Source of the DNA: Caldanaerobacter subterraneus
Lineage (GTDB): Bacteria; Bacillota; Thermoanaerobacteria; Thermoanaerobacterales; Thermoanaerobacteraceae
DNA length: 64,000 bases
NCBI RefSeq assembly: GCF_004345675.1
Contig: NZ_SLWU01000003.1
Coordinates: forward strand, 62,001-126,000
Reading direction: 5' to 3'
Below the pieces are notes generated by a model. The model saw nothing but the letters and a program-made list of their open reading frames with translations. It ran no database searches and was not told the DNA's origin. Position numbers and translations under genes: made by a program. How positions within the stretch are numbered: the first letter of the stretch is position 1; the number at the start of each line of letters is the position of its first letter. Positions 10,956 through 18,960 of this stretch are shown here, one piece after another.

Positions 10956-11841
10956 TTAAGAACCTCTTTATAGAAAGGCCGCTGCCAATAGCGCCAATCA
11001 AAGACCCTAAAAGCGCAAAATACAAAGCCATGTCCTTGATGACATCGGACAAAGGCAGTAAGTTAAAAACTATCAAACGGCTGTTGACATAGTCCAAAGT
11101 ATACCCGTACATCAAAGCCAGAACACCTACTGAAAGCAGTGCCCCCAGCAAACCCAAAACTATCCCTTCTATTAAAAAGGGCCACCTTATGAACCAGTCT
11201 GTCGCTCCGATGTACTTCATTATGTTTATTTCTCTTCTCCTTGCAAAAACGCCTAATTTAATTGTGTTAGAAATTATGACAATTGAGATGACAAACAAAA
11301 TGCTAATTATTGCAAGTCCTACAATTCTTATAATCCTGATTATGCCGAGAAGCTTTTCCACCACATCCTGTCCATAGCTTACTTTGTCAACACCATTTAT
11401 CCCTTTTATTTCATCGGCAATATCTTTTATAAGATTAGCGTCTTTTACTTTAACTATATAGGACTGTGGGAGGGGGTTGTCCTTTTCTAGACCTTCTAAA
11501 AGATAGCTTTTTTCCCCCAGCTGCTTTTTAAATTTCTCCAAAGCCTGCTCTTTTGATTCGAAAACTACAGAAGAAACTCCGTCTATTCCTTTGATCTCTT
11601 CTCCTATTCTTTGTATCTGTTCTCCCGAAAGGTCATCTTTTAGAAAAGCCTTAAGTTCCAACTGTGATTCAACTTGGTATGCCATATGGTTTACATTTAA
11701 GATTATCAGCAAAAACATTCCGAGTATGACAAGAGCAGCCATCACAGAGGTGACAGAAGCTACAGTCATCAATCTGTTTCTAGCCAGATTGCTAAAACCT
11801 TCTTTTATGAAGTATCTAAAATTTCTAAAGAGCATATCCAT
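10948..11841 (-). CDS. ftsX: FtsX, permease-like subunit of FtsEX
   Basis: 297 residues from the second of three clustered possible starts (GTG 11847, ATG 11841, ATG 11835). One N-terminal helix, a large extracytoplasmic domain (about 50-165) and three C-terminal helices match FtsX. It couples ATP hydrolysis by FtsE to activation of the coiled-coil M23 hydrolase encoded next. The 5' end overlaps the 3' end of ftsE and the 3' end overlaps the hydrolase gene, indicating translational coupling. Confidence 0.95.
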   Translation of the reverse strand: MDMLFRNFRYFIKEGFSNLARNRLMTVASVTSVMAALVILGMFLLIILNVNHMAYQVESQLELKAFLKDDLSGEQIQRIGEEIKGIDGVSSVVFESKEQALEKFKKQLGEKSYLLEGLEKDNPLPQSYIVKVKDANLIKDIADEIKGINGVDKVSYGQDVVEKLLGIIRIIRIVGLAIISILFVISIVIISNTIKLGVFARRREINIMKYIGATDWFIRWPFLIEGIVLGLLGALLSVGVLALMYGYTLDYVNSRLIVFNLLPLSDVIKDMALYFALLGSLIGAIGSGLSIKRFLNV

Positions 11842-12511
11842 ATACACCCCTTGCTTCGTCCCTAACTATGTTCCCTTTTTCAAGAGCTATAACTCTTTTT
11901 TTCATCGCATCAACTATGTCTTTAGCGTGGGTAGCCATCACCACGGTTGTACCTCTTTTATTAATCTCAGCCATAAGTTTTACAATCTCCCAGGAAGTAT
12001 CCGGGTCCAAATTTCCTGTAGGCTCGTCTGCAATTAAAATGGAAGGCTCATTTACAATTGCTCTGGCCAGAGCAACCCTTTGCTGCTCTCCGCCAGAAAG
12101 CTGCTGAGGGTACTGGTCCGCCTTATCGCTCAAGCCAACGAGGGAGAGAACCATTGGCACTTTTCTCCGTATTTCCTTTGGGTGTGCCCCTACTACCTCC
12201 ATTGCAAAAGCCACGTTTTCAAAAACGGTTTTGTTGGGAAGGAGCCTAAAGTCCTGAAAAACGACCCCCATGCTCCTTCTCAGATAGGGAATCTCTTTCC
12301 TCTTCATCTTTGTTATGTCCTTTTTGTTAACAATAATCGTTCCAGAAGTGGGCTCTTCCTCTTTTAACAGAAGCTTTATCAAAGTAGACTTGCCTGCGCC
12401 ACTGGGACCCACAATAAAGACAAATTCGCCGCTTTCAATTTCAAAATTGATATTTGAAAGGGCAATTATCCCTTTGTCATATTTTTTAGAAACATTTATA
12501 AACTTTATCAA
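11825..12511 (-). CDS. ftsE: FtsE, ATPase of FtsEX
   Basis: 228 residues. Walker A GPSGAGKSTL, signature LSGGEQQRVALARA and Walker B LIADEPTGNLDP are all present. FtsE binds FtsX at the membrane and drives mechanical activation of peptidoglycan hydrolases during division or sporulation. It is the first gene of the ftsE-ftsX-hydrolase-ctpB-PDZ-comB run and overlaps ftsX. Confidence 0.97.
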   Translation of the reverse strand: MIKFINVSKKYDKGIIALSNINFEIESGEFVFIVGPSGAGKSTLIKLLLKEEEPTSGTIIVNKKDITKMKRKEIPYLRRSMGVVFQDFRLLPNKTVFENVAFAMEVVGAHPKEIRRKVPMVLSLVGLSDKADQYPQQLSGGEQQRVALARAIVNEPSILIADEPTGNLDPDTSWEIVKLMAEINKRGTTVVMATHAKDIVDAMKKRVIALEKGNIVRDEARGVYGYAL

Positions 12512-12517
12512 CTCTTT

Positions 12518-13582
12518 TCACCTCGAAATATCGTATAATTTTGCCAAAGTAATCGCCAATTTGAGAAGTAAAGCCTCATCAAACTTGCGGGCATCCAAGC
12601 CCGACATCTTCAAAATCTTGTCCAGCCTGTAAACCAAAGTATTCCTATGTATGTAAAGGTCTCTTGAAGTCTCACTCAAATTCAAATTATTTCTGAAAAA
12701 AGCATTTAAAGTCTGCATGAGTTCTTCGTCTTTTAAAAGGTCTTCCCCAATGTTAACTCTCTCTAAAAACTCTTCTGCTTTTTCCTTATCCATCCCCCAT
12801 AGAATTTCTGAGTAGATATAATCCTGATACAGATATATCCCTCTTTCCCCTTCCAGTTTCTCGCCAAAGAAGAGAGCCTTTTCAGCCTCTTTATAGGCTA
12901 CATGGAGCTTCTCAAGAGGAAAAGAAGAAAAAGAACCGGCTATTTTAACATTTTTCACGTATCCTTCGGATTCTATCATATCCTTCATCGTCTTGAAAAG
13001 CTGTACTAAATTTTCGCAATATCTAGAAGGAAATATAACTGCAAATCGTTTTTTACCAATTTTTATGACATGAACAGCCTTTCTTTCAAAAATGTTTAGC
13101 ACAATTTTTACAGCGTCCTCTATTTCATTTTCAACCTCTACAATTGCCACATTATAGCTTACAGTATTATCAATCTTATACCTGTGCGCATAGTAGGAAA
13201 GCAGGCTGGAAGGCAATCTATTTTCAAGCACGTTTATAAGGTAATCTTCTTTTGACAGATTCTCATCGAAATATCTGAAAATAAGGCTTATCGCAAGTAT
13301 AAGCTTTTTCTCCTCTTCGGTCTTCCCCTTTAAAGCGATTACAAAAACTGGATTATTATCATAGAAAATGTTGTAACATGTAAATTCTCCTATGTAATAG
13401 ACATCTCTTTCTTCAATATATTCTACCATCAGGTCTAAAAATCCTGCTTTTTTTTCAAAAAAATCTTCTTTTCCGTATATTAAATTTCCTTCTGTGTCAA
13501 ATATGTAAAGAGGAACATCCAAATGTTTCTTAATATCTTCACCAATTTTTCTCAACAGATTGTAATCGACCATCATCCTCAC
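12518..13582 (-). CDS. PucR/CdaR-type transcriptional regulator
   Basis: 354 residues with a C-terminal helix-turn-helix of the PucR family (NLSETSRDLYIHRNTLVYRL, near 305-330). The N-terminal part lacks a domain I can name with confidence. Such regulators respond to small molecules such as sugar diacids or purines. It lies 6 bp upstream of ftsE in the same direction, so it might share transcription. On its other side it is separated from the MsmX-type ATPase gene by a terminator. A GTG start at 13582 is preceded by AGGAAAA. Confidence 0.8.
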   Translation of the reverse strand: MRMMVDYNLLRKIGEDIKKHLDVPLYIFDTEGNLIYGKEDFFEKKAGFLDLMVEYIEERDVYYIGEFTCYNIFYDNNPVFVIALKGKTEEEKKLILAISLIFRYFDENLSKEDYLINVLENRLPSSLLSYYAHRYKIDNTVSYNVAIVEVENEIEDAVKIVLNIFERKAVHVIKIGKKRFAVIFPSRYCENLVQLFKTMKDMIESEGYVKNVKIAGSFSSFPLEKLHVAYKEAEKALFFGEKLEGERGIYLYQDYIYSEILWGMDKEKAEEFLERVNIGEDLLKDEELMQTLNAFFRNNLNLSETSRDLYIHRNTLVYRLDKILKMSGLDARKFDEALLLKLAITLAKLYDISR

Positions 13583-13680
13583 CCATTTTCCTAGTTCTTA
13601 GTATACAATAATTATACACTATTTTCTAGAAGAAATAAGAGGCAAAAGTAAATTTATGTGGCATTTTGTCAAAAAAATTA

Positions 13681-13701
13681 AAGAGGCCTCATCGGCCTCT
13701 T
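13681..13701 (-). terminator. Terminator after the MsmX-type ATPase gene
   Basis: AAGAGGCC/GGCCTCTT stem with a 5-nt loop, followed on the minus strand by TTAATTTTTTT. Confidence 0.85.
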
Positions 13702-13707
13702 CAGATT

Positions 13708-14871
13708 TTATGAACTTGCAGTTTTATCTGCAATTATAACGGGAGACTCTTTCACTGTTCTATTCAATATTGTCATTTCCGTTTCCTTATCAAACATGTG
13801 AAGTTTATTCACATCAAAACCTATCTTAATCACATCGCCAGATTTCGCTCTGGTCCTTGGGTCTACTCTTGCAGTGAGAGAAACGCCGTTTACATCAAGA
13901 TAGAGGTACGTCTCCGCACCCATAAGCTCTGTGACTTCAACTTTCGCCTCAACAACAGCCTCTGGATAGGCTTCTAAGAACACCTCTTCATCGTGCAAAT
14001 CTTCGGGCCTTATGCCAAGCACTATTTCTTTTCCTATATAGTTCGGGTCTTTTAACCTCTTCAAGATTCCCTCGGGAACCAGTATGCTATATCCTTTGAA
14101 AGTAGCATAAACCTTTCCATCTCTATTTTCCAGTCTAGCATCTATGAAATTCATCTGCGGGCTTCCAATAAAACCAGCAACAAACAAGTTGTTCGGATAA
14201 TCGTAAATCACCTGTGGCTCATCTACCTGCTGTATAACCCCGTCTTTCATAACAACTATTCTCGTCCCCATCGTCATAGCCTCTGTCTGGTCGTGGGTGA
14301 CATAAATGAAAGTTGTCTGCAATCTCTCATGCAACTTCTTGAGCTCTGTCCTCATCTGAACTCTTAACTTTGCGTCCAAGTTTGAAAGTGGCTCATCCAT
14401 CAAGAACACCTTAGGATTTCTCACAATAGCGCGACCCAAAGCCACCCTCTGCCTCTGACCGCCAGACAAAGCTTTTGGCTTTCTGTTGAGAAGCTCCTCA
14501 AGGCCCAAAATTCTGGCTGCCTCTTTTACCTTCCTGTCAATTTCTGCTCTTGGCACTTTTCTAAGTTTTAATCCAAAAGCCATATTGTCGTACACTGTCA
14601 TGTGAGGATAAAGGGCATAGTTCTGAAAAACCATCGCAATGTCCCTGTCTTTGGGCGGCACGTCGTTTACCAATTTTCCGTCAATGTACAATTCTCCGCT
14701 TGTGATTTCCTCAAGCCCTGCTATCATTCTCAAAGTGGTGGTCTTCCCACAACCGGAAGGGCCAACCAAAACTATAAATTCTTTGTCGGCGATCTCCAAG
14801 TTAAAATCCTTAACTGCGGTTACACCGCCAGGATACACTTTGTACACATGTTTGAGCACTACTTCAGCCAT
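13708..14871 (-). CDS. MsmX/UgpC-type carbohydrate ABC transporter ATPase
   Basis: 387 residues. The ABC core shows GPSGCGKTTTLRM, LSGGQRQRVALGRA and VFLMDEPLSNLDA, followed by the long C-terminal TOBE/OB regulatory domain (about 235-370) typical of CUT1 sugar importers. No permease or binding-protein genes are adjacent and the gene ends in its own terminator. That fits the multi-task MsmX type, which powers several sugar importers encoded elsewhere. Confidence 0.93.
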   Translation of the reverse strand: MAEVVLKHVYKVYPGGVTAVKDFNLEIADKEFIVLVGPSGCGKTTTLRMIAGLEEITSGELYIDGKLVNDVPPKDRDIAMVFQNYALYPHMTVYDNMAFGLKLRKVPRAEIDRKVKEAARILGLEELLNRKPKALSGGQRQRVALGRAIVRNPKVFLMDEPLSNLDAKLRVQMRTELKKLHERLQTTFIYVTHDQTEAMTMGTRIVVMKDGVIQQVDEPQVIYDYPNNLFVAGFIGSPQMNFIDARLENRDGKVYATFKGYSILVPEGILKRLKDPNYIGKEIVLGIRPEDLHDEEVFLEAYPEAVVEAKVEVTELMGAETYLYLDVNGVSLTARVDPRTRAKSGDVIKIGFDVNKLHMFDKETEMTILNRTVKESPVIIADKTASS

Positions 14872-14989
14872 TCCTTTTCCCCCTATTCGAAAACGTTTGA
14901 TACTATTATAATACTGTTTTTTTCAATTTTCTATTGGCAGTAAATATGATATTTCAATCAAATTTTTGTACAATATACATACATGAAAA

Positions 14990-15082
14990 TTAATATTTTT
15001 GAATTTTATCCAAAAACTTGAACCAAAGGTAAACCAAAATCCCATCTATTATCATTAAAGTCCAGAACACTTTATCTTTCAT
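14990..15082 (-). CDS. 30-residue small membrane protein, coupled
   Basis: A short ORF that reads MKDKVFWTLMIIDG at its N-terminus and has a single hydrophobic helix. Its ATG at 15082 lies within the last codons of the upstream membrane-protein gene and is preceded by GGAGGAAGG, a strong ribosome site. This geometry argues for translation by coupling. The function is unknown. It might be a small partner of the protein encoded just upstream. Confidence 0.5.
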   Translation of the reverse strand: MKDKVFWTLMIIDGILVYLWFKFLDKIQKY

Positions 15083-15536
15083 TTTCCTTCCTCCGCATCC
15101 ATGGAGATAAACTGAATAAATTTATGAGATTTCCAACTGCAAGAAGAGCTCCTACATCCACAATAAGGCTGTATATGTAACTCCACTTTATATACTCAAG
15201 TGCTCCTGCATTATGAAGAGAATACTCCATAATGAAAAACAAAAGAGTGAGTATAAATACATTGGCAAGTTGCAAGTTTTTCTTACGCGGATAAGTCTGT
15301 GCATATAAAACACCTATGCAGAAAGGCGCTCCAAAAGTAAAGAAAAAGCTCGATTTAAAAACTGTAAAAACAGGGTCAGAAAAAGAGTACAAATTCAAAG
15401 TAATAGCTATCTCGTCCACTGTAAGCTGAAAAATAGCTGCCAGTATCCCTCCCCATATAGTGTATTTAATATATCTTAAATCAATCAAAGATAAAAAAAT
15501 AACCCATGAAATTACAAATGTGGCTACCCAGTACAT
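15072..15536 (-). CDS. Small polytopic membrane protein, unknown function
   Basis: 154 residues with about four or five membrane helices and a basic C-terminal tail. I do not recognise a characterised family. It stands alone between the MsmX-type gene and the divergent lysine riboswitch/lysA unit. It overlaps a 30-residue membrane ORF by 11 bp at its 3' end. Confidence 0.7.
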   Translation of the reverse strand: MYWVATFVISWVIFLSLIDLRYIKYTIWGGILAAIFQLTVDEIAITLNLYSFSDPVFTVFKSSFFFTFGAPFCIGVLYAQTYPRKKNLQLANVFILTLLFFIMEYSLHNAGALEYIKWSYIYSLIVDVGALLAVGNLINLFSLSPWMRRKENER

Positions 15537-15583
15537 TTTCTTTCACCTCTTAATTTATTCTTCCCGTTTTTTTTGAAAATATC

Positions 15584-15612
15584 TTGACAGCAATTTTCAC
15601 AAATGATATGAT
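15584..15612 (+). promoter_or_regulatory. Sigma-A promoter of lysA
   Basis: TTGACA at 15584-15589, a 17-nt spacer, then TATGAT at 15607-15612. Transcription would start near 15619, just upstream of the riboswitch. Confidence 0.8.
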
Positions 15613-15633
15613 AGTAAAAAAATCGAATAAAAA

Positions 15634-15898
15634 TACCTCATCTTCTTTGAAGGTGAGGTAGAGGCGCGGGTCATCAAGAGTAACATGCCAGAGGTGTTAA
15701 GGGCCGATGAAGGTGTGTGAAAGGGGTGCCCGCCGAAGCGCGTAAACTTCCTTAAGGTTTACGTAGCTGGGCCTATGCCGAACAGGTATAGGACTGTCAC
15801 TGAAGGCTCCCCAGGCCTTCAGTGGAGAGCTATCTCGCTACGGGGGAAGGAGGTATTGCCTATGTCTATGATGAAAATAGACAGCTAAGGTAATACTT
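15634..15898 (+). promoter_or_regulatory. Lysine riboswitch (L box) with expression platform
   Basis: The aptamer runs from about 15655 to 15836. The L-box core strings are present: TAGAGGCGCGG, GCCCGCCGAAGC, and GAGAGCTATCTCGCT. P1 pairs GAGGTAG (15655-15661) with CTATCTC (15830-15836). An upstream TACCTCA (15634-15640) can pair with TGAGGTA (15654-15660) and so compete with P1. A long downstream hairpin (15851-15861 with 15887-15898, inner stem 15863-15869 with 15877-15883) is the likely expression platform. Known lysine riboswitches turn off lysine genes when lysine binds, which matches the lysA gene 65 bp on. Confidence 0.93.
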
Positions 15899-15963
15899 GG
15901 CTGTATTTTATTTTGTCTTGCAATTTTATAATTTAAATTATTAAAGTAAATGAGGTTGAGAGT

Positions 15964-17301
15964 ATGCTACACGGAACAATGAGAATAAATTCAAAAGGAC
16001 ATCTTGAAATAGGCGGATGTGACACAGTTGCCTTAGCTAAAAAGTTTGGAACTCCTCTTTATGTAATAGATGAGGAACTTCTAAGACAAAATTGCAGAGC
16101 CTTTTACAATGGCTTTAAAAGAGATTATCCGGGAAACGAAGTAATCTATGCCAGCAAGGCTTTTATGACAATGGCCATATGCAAGATAATTGAAGAAGAA
16201 AACTTAGGCCTTGACGTAGTATCAGGTGGAGAACTTTATACAGCGCTAAAGGCAGGATTTCCTCCAGAAAAAATCTATTTTCACGGCAACAATAAGTCCC
16301 GAGAAGAACTCATAATGGCTTTAGAAAATGACATAGGAAAGATAATCGTAGATAACTGGCATGAACTCAACATGCTAAATGAACTGGCAAGGAAAATGAA
16401 CAAGGTACCCAATATTTATATAAGAGTATCACCAGGGATAGAGGCTCACACTCATCAGTACGTAAAAACCGGACAGATAGATTCAAAATTTGGATTCCCT
16501 TTGTTCAACGGAGATGCAATGAGAGCCATTGAATACGCTCTTACCCTTAAAAATGTGAATCTGGTAGGTCTTCATTCCCACATTGGCTCTCAAATTTTCG
16601 ATTCCTATTCTTACAAAGCTGAGATAGAAATAATGATGAATTTTATAAAACTCATTAAAGAGTTCCTCGGATGGGAAGTAGAAGAATTAGACCTAGGAGG
16701 AGGATTTGGAATAGCGTATACGGAGGAAGACGACCCCCAGCCTATTGAAAAAATAGCTCATGAGATGATGCAATCCGTCAAAGAATACTCTGTTTCCTTA
16801 AATGTAAAAATGCCCAAAATAATAGTAGAGCCAGGCAGGTCCATAATAGGCAATGCAGGAACAACTCTTTACACTGTTGGAGCTATAAAAGAAATACCCG
16901 GAATCAGAAAATATGTAGCAGTGGACGGAGGCATGTCTGATAATATCCGCACAGCCTTATATGGAGCAAAATACGAGGCTATTGTGGCAAACAAAGCCAG
17001 ACTCCCAAGGGTAGAAAAGGTATCTATAGCAGGAAAACTATGTGAATCGGGAGACATGCTCATATGGGACATACTACTTCCTGAAATCGAAGAAGGGGAT
17101 ATTCTAGCAGTCCTGTCAACTGGAGCTTACAACTACTCTATGGCCAGCAATTACAACAGGCTCCCAAGACCCGCAGCAGTATTAGTTTCTAACGGGCAAG
17201 CTGATGTAATAGTTGAAAGAGAGACTTATGAGGACCTTGTAAGAAAGGACGTCATTCCTGAAAGGTTATTAAGCGTAAAAAGAAAAATAGTAAATTATTA
17301 A
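15964..17301 (+). CDS. lysA: Diaminopimelate decarboxylase
   Basis: 445 residues. LysA converts meso-diaminopimelate to lysine with PLP. The PLP lysine lies in VIYASKAF near residue 63, the HSHIGSQIFD motif is near 205, the glycine-rich LDLGGGFG loop is near 243, and the substrate cysteine lies in LCESGDML near 360. The start is an ATG after GAGGTTGAGAGT. Single-gene unit controlled by the lysine riboswitch and closed by a terminator shared with the convergent L25 gene. Confidence 0.97.
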   Translation: MLHGTMRINSKGHLEIGGCDTVALAKKFGTPLYVIDEELLRQNCRAFYNGFKRDYPGNEVIYASKAFMTMAICKIIEEENLGLDVVSGGELYTALKAGFPPEKIYFHGNNKSREELIMALENDIGKIIVDNWHELNMLNELARKMNKVPNIYIRVSPGIEAHTHQYVKTGQIDSKFGFPLFNGDAMRAIEYALTLKNVNLVGLHSHIGSQIFDSYSYKAEIEIMMNFIKLIKEFLGWEVEELDLGGGFGIAYTEEDDPQPIEKIAHEMMQSVKEYSVSLNVKMPKIIVEPGRSIIGNAGTTLYTVGAIKEIPGIRKYVAVDGGMSDNIRTALYGAKYEAIVANKARLPRVEKVSIAGKLCESGDMLIWDILLPEIEEGDILAVLSTGAYNYSMASNYNRLPRPAAVLVSNGQADVIVERETYEDLVRKDVIPERLLSVKRKIVNY

Positions 17302-17330
17302 AAAAGAGAGGGGATGCCCTCTCTTTTTTA
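17301..17330. terminator. Bidirectional terminator between lysA and L25
   Basis: An AGAGAGGG/CCCTCTCT hairpin with A-tract on one side and T-tract on the other, serving both convergent genes. Confidence 0.9.
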
Positions 17331-17332
17331 TT

Positions 17333-17932
17333 TTACCCTTCAGCTGTACCCTCGCCTTCCTCTTCTTCCTCTTCACCAGCCTCTTTAGGAACAAGTATAG
17401 AAACCACTATTTCTTCAGGGTCATCCAGCACTTTCACGCCCTCAGGCACAGGTATATCTTTCACAAAAAGCGTATCTCCTATCTCCAAGTGGCTCAAATC
17501 CACTACAATCTCCTGAGGTATTTTGTCCGGCAAGCTCTCCACTGTCAACTCCCAGAGCTGATGCTGTACAATTCCGCCCTTGCTTTCAATGAGGCCAATT
17601 CCCTCAAATCTCAAAGGCACAGTAGCCTCAATCTCTTCATACATAGATACCCTCTGAAAATCCACATGTATTATTTTGCCTTTTAAAGTGTCCTCCTGTA
17701 TTTCTTTTATGAGCGCAGTATGCGTAGTGCCGTTTACTACTACATTGAGCAATACGTTTCTCCCATATTTCTGCAGAAGTTTTTGTAGCTTAGTATACTC
17801 AACAGCCAGAGGAATATTCTCTGTCATGTCTTTCCCGTACATAATAGCAGGAACATACCCTTGATTTTTCAATCGGCGAGCAGCGCTTTTACCTGTCTCC
17901 CTTTTTACAGCCTCAAGTGTAATTGCCTGCAT
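17333..17932 (-). CDS. rplY: Ribosomal protein L25/CTC (general stress protein CTC)
   Basis: 199 residues from the ATG at 17932, which follows GGAGGGAGAAG. The N-terminal L25 domain (about 1-90) binds the 5S rRNA loop; the C-terminal TL5/CTC domain (95-185) follows, and the end is acidic and glutamate-rich. In B. subtilis the CTC protein is stress-induced. A single gene with no operon partners. Longer reading frame upstream of the chosen start lacks a ribosome site. Confidence 0.95.
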   Translation of the reverse strand: MQAITLEAVKRETGKSAARRLKNQGYVPAIMYGKDMTENIPLAVEYTKLQKLLQKYGRNVLLNVVVNGTTHTALIKEIQEDTLKGKIIHVDFQRVSMYEEIEATVPLRFEGIGLIESKGGIVQHQLWELTVESLPDKIPQEIVVDLSHLEIGDTLFVKDIPVPEGVKVLDDPEEIVVSILVPKEAGEEEEEEGEGTAEG

Positions 17933-18046
17933 CTTCTCCCTCCTCTTTTTTTGGTTTTCACATACTATTTTACCACCCTGTTTTAATAATATCAAATCTG
18001 TTTGACAGTTTCACTTTTTCATAGTAAACTTTAATTTGGAAAGCGT

Positions 18047-18122
18047 GCGCCTGTAGCTCAGTGGATAGAGCGTTCGGCTCCGGACCGAAAGGTCGCAGGT
18101 TCGACTCCTGTCAGGCGCACCA
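18047..18122 (+). tRNA. tRNA-Arg (anticodon CCG)
   Basis: 76 nt cloverleaf with CCA encoded. Acceptor GCGCCTG pairs with CAGGCGC; the anticodon stem TTCGG/CCGAA encloses loop CTCCGGA with anticodon CCG, reading CGG codons; the T arm contains GGTTCGACTCC. No mobile element uses this tRNA as an attachment site here. Confidence 0.97.
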
Positions 18123-18127
18123 TTTTT

Positions 18128-18802
18128 TTATTTCAAGGCCTTCTCCTCTTCAAGCCCTGATATTATTTCTACTACTTCGTCCCCTAAATTCTTTACTATA
18201 AAATCTGCTTCTGATAAGTCCTGATTCCCAGAATTGGGGTTTACAAATCCTATAACTTTCATTCCAGCGCTTTTAGCTGCATGAACACCATTGTAAGAAT
18301 CCTCTATTACGACACATTCTTCAGGCTTGACTCTTAACTTTTCAGCTGTATATAAAAATATGTCTGGATACGGCTTGCTTCTTTTTACATAATCTCCAGA
18401 AACTAACATATCAAAAAAGTTCTTTAAGTTTAATTTTTGAACCACCAATTCTATCACATCTATTGGAGAGGAAGAAGCCACTGCCAGTTTGTATTCCCTT
18501 TCAAAAAGCTTCTTAACCAATTCCTGTATTCCTGGCACAGGAATAATTTCTCCAGTGCTCAAGACGTGGTCTAAATACCTTTTTCTGTCTCTTCTTACCA
18601 GCTCTTCTACACTTTCTTTTAAATTAAACCGCTCTTTAATTTTTTCCCACATGTAATAAGAAGAACTTCCTACAAATGTCATGTGTTCTTCTTCAGTTAT
18701 CTCAACTCCCAGTTCTCTAAATAACTCTCTCTCAAGCTTAAGATGCACAGGTTCACTGTCAATCATTACTCCATCCATGTCAAAAATAACTGCTTTAATC
18801 AT
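18128..18802 (-). CDS. HAD-superfamily phosphatase/phosphomutase (beta-PGM-like)
   Basis: 224 residues. HAD motif I is FDMDGVMIDSEP (nucleophile Asp near residue 8), motif II is ASSSP near 113, motif III lysine is in SKPYPDIF, and motif IV is CVVIEDSYNGVHAA. A helical cap sits between motifs I and II. Family members include beta-phosphoglucomutase and sugar-phosphate phosphatases. The substrate cannot be told from sequence. It is next to an IS607-type element at its 5' side. Confidence 0.88.
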   Translation of the reverse strand: MIKAVIFDMDGVMIDSEPVHLKLERELFRELGVEITEEEHMTFVGSSSYYMWEKIKERFNLKESVEELVRRDRKRYLDHVLSTGEIIPVPGIQELVKKLFEREYKLAVASSSPIDVIELVVQKLNLKNFFDMLVSGDYVKRSKPYPDIFLYTAEKLRVKPEECVVIEDSYNGVHAAKSAGMKVIGFVNPNSGNQDLSEADFIVKNLGDEVVEIISGLEEEKALK

Positions 18803-18849
18803 TTCATCACCTGGTCACCCAAACTGTACAAAAATGCACAGTTTAGATA

Positions 18850-18960
18850 GCTGGGGTATTTGTAGTCCGCCCTTCAGGCTTTCCCAGCCCCAGCAGGCGG
18901 TTTTTGGGAAAGCCATAGCCCCTGCCCCAAGAAGCAGGAACTCGCGCCCTTACGGGTCTC
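18850..18960 (-). ncRNA. Candidate omega RNA (reRNA) at the tnpB 3' end
   Basis: Just past the tnpB stop lie interleaved stems on the minus strand: CCGCC (18867-18871) with GGCGG (18896-18900), and GGCTTTCCC (18877-18885) with GGGAAAGCC (18906-18914), forming a pseudoknot. GCTGGGG (18850-18856) also pairs with CCCCAGC (18888-18894). TnpB guide RNAs are known to span the tnpB 3' end and right element end. That this stretch is such an RNA is inferred from position and structure. Confidence 0.6.

Noticed and set aside
18047-18122. tRNA-Arg as the attachment site of the IS element or the mobile region
   Set aside because: The IS element lies 700 bp away beyond a complete gene and the large mobile region over 33 kb away; no repeat of the tRNA 3' end was seen.
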